DNA from: Motiliproteus sp036960175
GTDB taxonomy: Bacteria; Pseudomonadota; Gammaproteobacteria; Pseudomonadales; Balneatricaceae
Length of the DNA: 64,000 nt
Assembly: GCA_036960175.1 (NCBI GenBank)
Contig: JBALWH010000006.1
Coordinates: 85,719-149,718 of the forward strand
Reading direction: 5' to 3'
Shown here: piece by piece, positions 26,130 to 33,301 of the stretch
Layout of the letters: every line of letters starts with the position of its first letter
How positions within the stretch are numbered: the first letter of the stretch is position 1
The notes under the pieces: model-generated
What the model saw: the letters and a program-made list of their open reading frames with translations, nothing else
The model's database searches: none
Told to the model about the DNA's origin: nothing
Made by a program: the position numbers and the translations under genes

Positions 26130-26828
26130 GTGCTGCAGATAGCTATCTTGGAGCCGCAGCGAGAGCTTGCGGAATCGTTAATGGATTGGTTAAGGCAAGC
26201 GGGGCATCGTTATACCTGCTGCTCCAATCTGACTGAGTTTATGGCCTGTATCAGCTATGGAGGCTACGACCTGCTATTGGTCGACTACCGCTGTGGTACC
26301 AGAGCCTGCTTTGAGCAAATTGAAGCAGGAATCCTTGATAATGGTCGACGGGTACCACTGTTGTTTATCAGTGAAGCCAATAATGAAAAAGAGATCGTGT
26401 TGGCATTGGAGCATGGTGCCGATGATTATATGGTGAGGCCTCTTAAAGCAGAGGAGGTAATTTCCCGTATTCAGGTGCTGATTAGGCGCTTTTCTGTTGC
26501 TGAAGATTCCCACAGTGTGCAATGTTTTGGTCCTTACTGTATTGATCATGAGCAGCTGATCATTACCCGTGATGGCGTGTCGTTATCGTTGACGGGTAAA
26601 GATTTTAGTTTGGCCGCCTTTATGTTTGGTCATCAGAATCAACTGCTATCACGGCATCGGCTGTTATCTGAGGTTTGGGGGGTTAACCAGGAGGTTAATA
26701 CCCGGACAGTAGATATGCACATTAGTCGTTTAAGAAAAGCGCTGATGCTGCCGGGGACCCCATTTCAAATACAGACGGTGCATCAGCATGGTTATCGTTT
26801 GCAGTGCTTGGAGGATAGTGTCGAATAG
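26130..26828 (+). CDS. OmpR-family response regulator with degenerate receiver
   Basis: A 232-residue two-domain regulator. GTG 26130 is chosen, with GGGAG at 26118-26122; the longer frame starting at 26052 encodes only a T-rich repeat. The receiver (about 1-115) keeps D52 in DLLLVDYRCG but has an incomplete acidic pocket (ILEPQRE) and Arg103 in YMVRPLK in place of the usual Lys. The C-terminal winged helix (about 130-228) shows LSLTGKDFSLAAFMF, LLSEVWGVNQEVNTRTVDMH and the wing HQHGYRLQCL. No cognate kinase is adjacent. It precedes the mevalonate operon, although there is no evidence that it controls it. Confidence 0.85.
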   Translation: MLQIAILEPQRELAESLMDWLRQAGHRYTCCSNLTEFMACISYGGYDLLLVDYRCGTRACFEQIEAGILDNGRRVPLLFISEANNEKEIVLALEHGADDYMVRPLKAEEVISRIQVLIRRFSVAEDSHSVQCFGPYCIDHEQLIITRDGVSLSLTGKDFSLAAFMFGHQNQLLSRHRLLSEVWGVNQEVNTRTVDMHISRLRKALMLPGTPFQIQTVHQHGYRLQCLEDSVE

Positions 26829-26869
26829 ATTTACCTCAATCTATGCCTGAATACGGAAGGCGGGCTCCG

Positions 26870-26898
26870 TTGCATTCATTCTAGGCCGCCGCTACAAT
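26870..26898 (+). promoter_or_regulatory. Sigma70 promoter of the mevalonate operon
   Basis: TTGCAT at 26870-26875 and TACAAT at 26893-26898, separated by 17 bases, are close to the sigma70 consensus and lie 92 bases before the HMG-CoA reductase start. Confidence 0.6.
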
Positions 26899-26989
26899 CG
26901 CGGCAGCCTACGACTTTGTCGGCAATCTACCATTAAGCGTCGTTGTTTTTTTGCTGCTGACGCGGTCTGTTCTGTGGCATAGGATTTAA

Positions 26990-28024
26990 ATGAAAGCACA
27001 TAAAATCACCTTCGCACCGGTACCGATGCGTAACGTTGGTCCGGTCAAGATTATTGGCACTGATGTCGACGATGAGGTGATGGTGCCCCTTGCTACTTAC
27101 GAATCACCGCTCTGGCCCTCTGTGGGCCGAGGGGCTCGTGTGACGAAATTGGCTGGAGGAATCAGGGCTACCTTGATCGATGAGCGCATGACTCGTTCAA
27201 TCCTGCTGGAAGCAGCCGATGCGGGTGAGGCTCTAGTGGCTCTTAATGGCATTAAGAGTCGTTTGCCGGAAATGAATGAGGTAGTAGCGCGTTCCAGTCG
27301 TTTTGCCAAGCTTATCGATATGCACAGTCAGGTTGTTGCCAATCTGATCTATCTGCGGTTGGAATTTACCACCGGAGACGCCTCTGGCCATAATATGGTG
27401 ACTCATGCCGCTGATCAGTTATTCCCCTGGATACTAGAGCAATACCCACAACTTCGTTATTCGTCGATTTCGGCGAACTATTGTTCCGATAAAAAGGCCA
27501 CAGCAGTTAACGGCATTCTTGGTCGTGGGAAGTACGTAGTGACTGAAGTGACTATCCCTCGAGCGTTGTGCGAGAGGCGCCTAAGCACCACGCCGGAAAA
27601 AGTGGTCGATCTGAATATTAAGAAAAACCTCATCGGTACTATGTTGGCTGGTGGCCTCAGAAGCGCCAACGCCCACTACGCCAATATGCTTCTGGCTTTT
27701 TATATGGCGACCGGGCAGGATGCCGCTAATATTATTGAAGGCTCTCAGGGTATTGTTCATGCAGAAGTGCGCAATGGCGATCTGTATTTTTCAGCGACCT
27801 TGCCTAATCTGATCATGGGGACTGTGGGCAACGGTAAAGGTCTGGACTTCGTTGAGGAGAATTTGACTTTGCTGGGCTGTAAAGAGGATCGCGAGCCTGG
27901 AGCCAACGCTCGTCGCCTGGCGATTATTTGTGCCGCTACAGTACTCTGTGGAGAATTGTCGTTGTTGGCTGCTCAGACCAATCCGGGTGAATTAATGCAG
28001 TCCCATTTAAAGCTTGAACGCTAA
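26990..28024 (+). CDS. Hydroxymethylglutaryl-CoA reductase
   Basis: A 344-residue HMG-CoA reductase, making mevalonate from HMG-CoA with NAD(P)H. Catalytic positions can be placed by motif: E38 in TYESPLWPS, K168/K169 in CSDKKATAVN, D244 in ATGQDAANII and H339 in QSHLKLER. The cofactor motif near 130 reads TGDASGHNMVT, whereas most class I enzymes have DAMGMN, so this is a divergent subtype. No membrane anchor is present. First gene of a six-gene mevalonate operon; its TAA stop overlaps the ATG of the isomerase gene by one base. Confidence 0.94.
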   Translation: MKAHKITFAPVPMRNVGPVKIIGTDVDDEVMVPLATYESPLWPSVGRGARVTKLAGGIRATLIDERMTRSILLEAADAGEALVALNGIKSRLPEMNEVVARSSRFAKLIDMHSQVVANLIYLRLEFTTGDASGHNMVTHAADQLFPWILEQYPQLRYSSISANYCSDKKATAVNGILGRGKYVVTEVTIPRALCERRLSTTPEKVVDLNIKKNLIGTMLAGGLRSANAHYANMLLAFYMATGQDAANIIEGSQGIVHAEVRNGDLYFSATLPNLIMGTVGNGKGLDFVEENLTLLGCKEDREPGANARRLAIICAATVLCGELSLLAAQTNPGELMQSHLKLER

Positions 28025-29058
28025 TGTCTGACCCTACTAATAGTCGTAAAGTGGAGCATATCCGCATTATAGAAGAAGACGGCGGCACTGATCGTCAGCA
28101 AGGGTATTTTGACCGCATCAGGTTAAGGCACCGTGCGCTGCCAGAGCTGTCATTGAATAGTATTGATCCGAGTTGCCATTTTCTGGGGAAAAAGCTTAGT
28201 TTTCCGTTGTTGATCTCCTCCATGACCGGTGGCGATCATGAATTAGTTCGGCGTATTAATCACAACCTGGCGATTGCTGCAGAGCGCACTCAGGTAGCTA
28301 TGGCCGTGGGCTCTCAGCGTGTGATGTTTAGCTCTCCAGAGGCTGCGGCGAGTTTTGATCTGCGGCCTCTGGCACCTACTGCCTTGTTAATGGCGAATCT
28401 GGGCGCGGTGCAGTTTAATTACGGGTTTGGCTTGGAACAATGTCAGGCGGCGGTTAACAAGCTCGATGCCGATGCGCTTTATCTGCATCTTAATCCTCTG
28501 CAGGAGGCTGTGCAGCCTGAAGGTGATACGGATTTTTCCAACCTTGCTGAAAAAATAGGTGGGTTGGTTCAGCAGTTGTCGGTGCCGGTTATTCTTAAAG
28601 AAGTTGGCGCAGGCCTGGGTCCTGAAGATATTCAGTTGGGATTCGCCAACGGCGTACGCTATTTCGACCTGGCTGGCTCCGGGGGTACCTCCTGGAGTCG
28701 TATCGAGCACCATCGTGCTAACCCTGATCAGCGCCAGCAACTGGGCGTACTATTCCAGGACTGGGGTATTCCAACGCCATTGGCATTGAAACTTGCTCAA
28801 CCGTTTATGGGGAAAGCAGATTTTATTGCAAGTGGGGGAATCAGAACGGGTATTGATATGGTGAAATCTGTTATACTCGGCGGCTCACTTTGTGGCCTGG
28901 CGGCACCTTTTCTGAAACCCGCCATGGAATCACCGGAAGCGGTGATTGAGGTTATTAACCAACTCAAGCAAGAATTTGTAACAGCCATGTTCTTGCTGGG
29001 CGTTCCAAATATTGAGAGTTTACAACTCAATCAAACTCTGCTCTTGTGCGAGCAATAA
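28024..29058 (+). CDS. fni: Type 2 isopentenyl-diphosphate isomerase
   Basis: A 344-residue FMN-dependent IPP isomerase (type 2), interconverting IPP and DMAPP. The FMN and substrate motifs are MTGGDHE, AMAVGSQRVMF, HLNPLQEAVQPEGDTDF, VILKEVGAG, DLAGSGGTSWSRIE and IASGGIRTG. Type 2 enzymes are unrelated to the Idi1 type and are common beside mevalonate genes in Gram-positives and some Proteobacteria. Second gene of the operon, overlapping the reductase stop. Confidence 0.95.
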   Translation: MSDPTNSRKVEHIRIIEEDGGTDRQQGYFDRIRLRHRALPELSLNSIDPSCHFLGKKLSFPLLISSMTGGDHELVRRINHNLAIAAERTQVAMAVGSQRVMFSSPEAAASFDLRPLAPTALLMANLGAVQFNYGFGLEQCQAAVNKLDADALYLHLNPLQEAVQPEGDTDFSNLAEKIGGLVQQLSVPVILKEVGAGLGPEDIQLGFANGVRYFDLAGSGGTSWSRIEHHRANPDQRQQLGVLFQDWGIPTPLALKLAQPFMGKADFIASGGIRTGIDMVKSVILGGSLCGLAAPFLKPAMESPEAVIEVINQLKQEFVTAMFLLGVPNIESLQLNQTLLLCEQ

Positions 29059-29073
29059 GGACCATTTGAAAGT

Positions 29074-30243
29074 ATGTCTGTTGGTATTGATGATATTAGT
29101 TTCTATACGTCCAACTACTACCTCGATCTAAAGAGTCTGGCTGACGTACATAACATTGAAAAAGATAAGTTCTATAGCGGCATCGGCCAAGAGAAGATGG
29201 GCATTGTGGCGGCTGATGAAGATGTGGTCACTATGGCTGCCAACGCCGCACTGACGGTGTTGGACGGGGTAGACAACGACTGTATCAGCACCCTGATGTT
29301 CGCTACTGAAACCGGTATCGATCAGTCCAAAGCCGCAGGGGTTTATGTCCATGGCCTATTGGGCTTATCCAGCCGCTGTCGTGTTGTTGAACTCAAACAG
29401 GCTTGTTATAGCGCTACTGCTGCCATTCAGATGGCCTGTGCTTTGGTTGCTCGTCAACCAGACAAGAAGGTATTGGTCATTGCTTCCGATATCGCCCGTT
29501 ACGACCTTAATTCTTCTGGTGAAGCTACCCAAGGTTGCGGTGCTATAGCGATCCTGGTTAGTGCGAACCCACGGATTTTAGAAATTCATCCGGAATCAGG
29601 GAACTACACCGAAGATGTGATGGATTTTTGGCGGCCCAACTACCGCTCAACGGCTTTGGTTGATGGCAAATATTCCACCAAAATTTATCTCAAATCCCTA
29701 AAACAGGCATGGCTTCATTATCAGGAAGTGTCCGGTGCGCAGTTTGAGGATATGGATTACTTCTGTTATCACCTGCCTTTCACCCGTATGGCAGAGAAGT
29801 CTCAGTCGCAGATGGCGCGGTTAACAAAAACCGATACCAGTCCTGAAAAAATGAATGCAATGATAGAGCCCAGCCTCTTCTATAACCGGATTATTGGTAA
29901 CAGCTATACGGCTTCTATGTATATTGGTCTGAATTCACTGTTGGATAATGCCAAAGAGGATTTGACCGGTAAGCGCGTGGCTCTCTTCAGTTATGGCTCT
30001 GGTTGTGTTGCTGAGTTTTATACCGGTACCGTGATGCCGGGCTATCAACAGTGGTTGCATCGCAAAAAGCATCAACAGTTACTGAATAATCGTAGCGAGT
30101 TGAGCTATTCAGAATATCTGGAGTTGTATCACTTCGAATATCCCACCGATGGTGGTGATCACCAGTTCCCCGAGCAGACCACCGGTCAATTCAGGCTAGC
30201 GGGAATCAGTCAGCATAAGCGGATCTATAAAGCCCGCGAGTAA
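29074..30243 (+). CDS. Hydroxymethylglutaryl-CoA synthase
   Basis: A 389-residue HMG-CoA synthase, condensing acetyl-CoA with acetoacetyl-CoA. The nucleophile Cys lies near residue 111 in ELKQACYSATAAIQ, a catalytic Glu in SGIGQEKMG-type context and the His in YHLPFTRMAEK; GNSYTASMYIGLNSLL and SYGSGCVAEFY are also family landmarks. Bacterial-type length. Third gene of the operon, 15 bases after the isomerase. The acetoacetyl-CoA thiolase is not in this window. Confidence 0.95.
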   Translation: MSVGIDDISFYTSNYYLDLKSLADVHNIEKDKFYSGIGQEKMGIVAADEDVVTMAANAALTVLDGVDNDCISTLMFATETGIDQSKAAGVYVHGLLGLSSRCRVVELKQACYSATAAIQMACALVARQPDKKVLVIASDIARYDLNSSGEATQGCGAIAILVSANPRILEIHPESGNYTEDVMDFWRPNYRSTALVDGKYSTKIYLKSLKQAWLHYQEVSGAQFEDMDYFCYHLPFTRMAEKSQSQMARLTKTDTSPEKMNAMIEPSLFYNRIIGNSYTASMYIGLNSLLDNAKEDLTGKRVALFSYGSGCVAEFYTGTVMPGYQQWLHRKKHQQLLNNRSELSYSEYLELYHFEYPTDGGDHQFPEQTTGQFRLAGISQHKRIYKARE

Positions 30244-30256
30244 GGGTGTTGTTGTG

Positions 30257-31285
30257 ATGATAGCTAGGGCTCCAGCCAAGGCCATAGTCAGCGGTGAACA
30301 TGCTGTTGTCTATGGAGCGCCAGCTCTGGCAATTGCCGTTAATCGCCATGCTCAGGCTTATATCTCTGTAGCTCAAGATCATTCTTCGACTATTGATCTT
30401 GAGTTGGCTGATATCGGCTTTAACTCCCAGCTCGATCGTACAGCGCTTCTTGAGCGTTATCATGGTTGTCAGCAACGCTATCAACATTTTCTCAAGGGTG
30501 AATGCCCGATCTCTGAGGTCCTACCGCAGGCTGATAGTCTATATCAGTGTGCGATTGCTGATTTTATTCAACTACTTGATTCAAATGAAGATATTAAGTT
30601 GTGTGTCAAAATAGCTTCCGATATTCCGTTAGGTGCAGGTATGGGTTCTTCGGCGGCCACGGTGGCTGCGATGCTGAAGGGACTGGCGACTTTTTTCGAC
30701 ATAAAACTTCCCCGTCAACAGCTATTTGAAATGACCCATAGAGCCGAACAGTTACAACATGGCCGCAGTAGTGGCATCGATCCGGCGGTGTGCTGTTTTG
30801 GTGGCCTGATCCGTTTTCACCAAGGCGATATACAGCAGCGCAATTTGCCCACACACAAAGGCTGGTATCTGCTAGACAGCGGGCGACCTGAAGTAACCAC
30901 AGGGGTTTGTGGCGAACAGGTTAGACGAGATTTTGGCGCTAGCGAGGTCTGGACGGAGTTCACCGCAGTGACCAATGGGCTGGAAAAAGCGCTCTTGGAC
31001 AATAACTCAGACCAGATTCAATCTCTAGTGCGTGAGAATCAGCGCTTATTAGTCACTATTGGCGTGGTGCCGGAGGCGGTGCAGGGTTTGATTGCCGAGA
31101 TTGAGCAACACGGTGGAGCGGCTAAGGTTAGTGGTGCCGGTGCTGTTGCAGGAGACAATGCCGGGTTGATACTGATTTATCAGCCAGATGCTAATAAACT
31201 GCCCGCGCAATTGTTTGGCAAAGAAATTCGTCCATTGGTGGTTGATTACCAGGGTGCCGAGATTGAATCTGGAAAAAATTGCTGA
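30257..31285 (+). CDS. Mevalonate kinase
   Basis: A 342-residue GHMP kinase that phosphorylates mevalonate. Motif 1 reads ARAPAKAIVSGEHAVVYG, the ATP loop PLGAGMGSSAATVAAML, and SSGIDPAVCCFGGLI carries the catalytic Asp; motif 3 is AAKVSGAGAVAG. A GTG lies immediately before this ATG (30254), in frame, with AAGGG at 30242-30246, and may be the true start. Fourth gene of the operon. Confidence 0.92.
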   Translation: MIARAPAKAIVSGEHAVVYGAPALAIAVNRHAQAYISVAQDHSSTIDLELADIGFNSQLDRTALLERYHGCQQRYQHFLKGECPISEVLPQADSLYQCAIADFIQLLDSNEDIKLCVKIASDIPLGAGMGSSAATVAAMLKGLATFFDIKLPRQQLFEMTHRAEQLQHGRSSGIDPAVCCFGGLIRFHQGDIQQRNLPTHKGWYLLDSGRPEVTTGVCGEQVRRDFGASEVWTEFTAVTNGLEKALLDNNSDQIQSLVRENQRLLVTIGVVPEAVQGLIAEIEQHGGAAKVSGAGAVAGDNAGLILIYQPDANKLPAQLFGKEIRPLVVDYQGAEIESGKNC

Positions 31286-31307
31286 TGTCAGGAGAAAATC
31301 ACAAGTC

Positions 31308-32240
31308 ATGATAATCAGAGCTTCAGCGCCAGGAAACCTGATGTTGATGGGGGAACACGCGGTATTGCGGGGTGAGCTGGCTATTGCCTGTGCAGTTGAC
31401 CAGCGTATTAACGTCACCTTGGAAACGCTTGATGAACCTGTGTTGGTAATTGAGTCGGCGCTGGGCAATTATCAGGATCGATTGGATAGTCTTAAAGATG
31501 ATAAGCGGCTGCGCTTTGTGCTGCAGGCGGTCAGATCAAAGGTCGCTGAAATCTCCGGTGGTGTAAAACTGACGATAGAAGCAGAGTTCTCCCATCAGGT
31601 TGGATTAGGTTCCTCCGCTGCTGTGAGTGTCGCCACCGTGGCAGCATTACAGCAACTCGTGCAGGCAAAGATTGACCGCCGCCAGGTATTTGATGAGGCG
31701 AGGGCGGTGATGCTAAAAGTACAGGGGCGAGGCTCGGGTACGGATTTAGCCGCTTCAACCTACGGTGCGCTCATCGCTTATAGGGCTGATCCGTTAGATA
31801 TTACTCCACTGCAATGCGTTCCCGATATCGCCCTGTTCTATAGCGGTTATAAGACCCCAACACCGGAAGTCCTGTCTCTAGTGGCCGACGAAAGTCAGCG
31901 TTTTCCTGAGCTTTATGAGCAACTCTATCGGTTGATGGGGAAGGCCTCCGAACAAGCCCTCAAGGCGGCCCAGCAACGGGATTGGACGCAACTGGGTCAG
32001 CTGATGAATTATTACCAGGGGCTCATGGACGCGTTGGGAGTCAGTGACCGAAAACTGGCAGAAATGGTTTATGGGCTGCGTGATCAAGGCGTTTATGGTG
32101 CCAAGATATCAGGATCTGGCCTTGGCGATTGTGTGATCAGTCTTGGGCGTCCCCTCACTTCAGTTGGTTTTGATGAGATTCCGATCCAGGTGGCACCCGA
32201 AGGGGTTAAGGTATCCTTGGTGACTGATAGCTGCGCTTAA
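31308..32240 (+). CDS. Second GHMP kinase, probable phosphomevalonate kinase
   Basis: A 310-residue GHMP kinase started at ATG 31308 (MIIRASAPGNLMLMGEHAV) with GGAG at 31291-31294. Motif 2 is HQVGLGSSAAVSVATV, and the catalytic region GRGSGTDLAASTYGALIAY resembles the GSG-x-D-x-A-S pattern of phosphomevalonate kinases (Erg8 type) more than the GIDP of the gene before it. Motif 3 is AKISGSGLGDC. By pathway logic it fills the otherwise missing phosphomevalonate kinase step between mevalonate kinase and the decarboxylase. A second mevalonate kinase-like enzyme with another specificity remains possible. Confidence 0.75.
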   Translation: MIIRASAPGNLMLMGEHAVLRGELAIACAVDQRINVTLETLDEPVLVIESALGNYQDRLDSLKDDKRLRFVLQAVRSKVAEISGGVKLTIEAEFSHQVGLGSSAAVSVATVAALQQLVQAKIDRRQVFDEARAVMLKVQGRGSGTDLAASTYGALIAYRADPLDITPLQCVPDIALFYSGYKTPTPEVLSLVADESQRFPELYEQLYRLMGKASEQALKAAQQRDWTQLGQLMNYYQGLMDALGVSDRKLAEMVYGLRDQGVYGAKISGSGLGDCVISLGRPLTSVGFDEIPIQVAPEGVKVSLVTDSCA

Positions 32241-32278
32241 ACAGTGATCGATAACAACAGCATTCAGAGCAGATTGCT

Positions 32279-33283
32279 ATGCAAAAAATAGATGTCATTA
32301 AATCCTTTTTGCCGGCTATAACACCGGTACCGAAAGATTCTGTTGAAGCCTTTGCTCCCAGCAATATTGCCCTATGCAAGTATTGGGGAAAGCGAGACAA
32401 AGAGCTGAATTTGCCCATCAACGCCAGCCTTTCCATTAGCCTTGACAAACTGGGTACCCGTACCCGCCTTCAACCTATTGAAGGGGGTGTTGATCAGGTT
32501 CTATTGAACGGCCGTGAAGTCGCTTCCGTCGAGCCTTTTGCCGCCAAAATTATCGAATATCTGGATCTGTTCCGTTCAGCTGATTCTCCCCGCTTGCGTG
32601 TTTATACTGAAAACAATATACCCACCGCTGCCGGTCTGGCGTCATCGGCGTCCGGCTTTGCGGCGCTGATTAAGGCGATTGATCAGCTATATGGCTATAA
32701 CCTTGAACTGCCTGTCATGTCCGCCTTTGCGCGGATGGGCAGTGGCAGTGCTTCCAGGTCAGTCTATGAAGGGTTTGTACAGTGGCACATGGGGGTTCGG
32801 GAAGATGGCATGGATAGTTTTGCTACACCTTTGGCAAACGTTTGGCCAGAATTTCGACTGGGCCTGTTGACCCTGACCGAGGAAGAAAAGGCCGTGGGCT
32901 CCAGAGCCGGTATGCAACGCACCTTGGAAACTGCGCATCTGTACCAGAGTTGGCCATTACAAGCAGCGGTCGATCTGGAAAAACTAAGCCAGGCAATAAT
33001 GGATCAGGATTTTCATCGTCTCGGTGAGACCGCCGAGCAGAACGCTCTGTCTATGCATGCAACTATGATTGCCTCCTGGCCGCCGTTGCTCTACTGGCAG
33101 CCCGAGTCGGTGGCTACCATGCAGCGTATCTGGCAGCTAAGGGAACAGGGCGTTGCGGTTTATTTCACCATGGATGCAGGCCCCAATATCAAATTGCTGT
33201 TTACCGAGGACCAAACATCTGCAATCACTACTGCCTTCCCCGAGGTGAAAGTCATTGAGCCCTTTACCAGCCAATCTCAGTAA
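32279..33283 (+). CDS. mvaD: Diphosphomevalonate decarboxylase
   Basis: A 334-residue GHMP-fold decarboxylase that turns mevalonate diphosphate into IPP. Catalytic features are APSNIALCKYWGKRD at 26-40, NIPTAAGLASSASGFAAL at 113-130, R160 in GSGSASRSVYEGF, and D299 in YFTMDAGPN; all point to an active enzyme. It starts 38 bases after the second kinase, closing the pathway. polB follows 18 bases after its stop. Confidence 0.94.
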   Translation: MQKIDVIKSFLPAITPVPKDSVEAFAPSNIALCKYWGKRDKELNLPINASLSISLDKLGTRTRLQPIEGGVDQVLLNGREVASVEPFAAKIIEYLDLFRSADSPRLRVYTENNIPTAAGLASSASGFAALIKAIDQLYGYNLELPVMSAFARMGSGSASRSVYEGFVQWHMGVREDGMDSFATPLANVWPEFRLGLLTLTEEEKAVGSRAGMQRTLETAHLYQSWPLQAAVDLEKLSQAIMDQDFHRLGETAEQNALSMHATMIASWPPLLYWQPESVATMQRIWQLREQGVAVYFTMDAGPNIKLLFTEDQTSAITTAFPEVKVIEPFTSQSQ

Positions 33284-33301
33284 CCTAATACCGGGCTCAT
33301 C

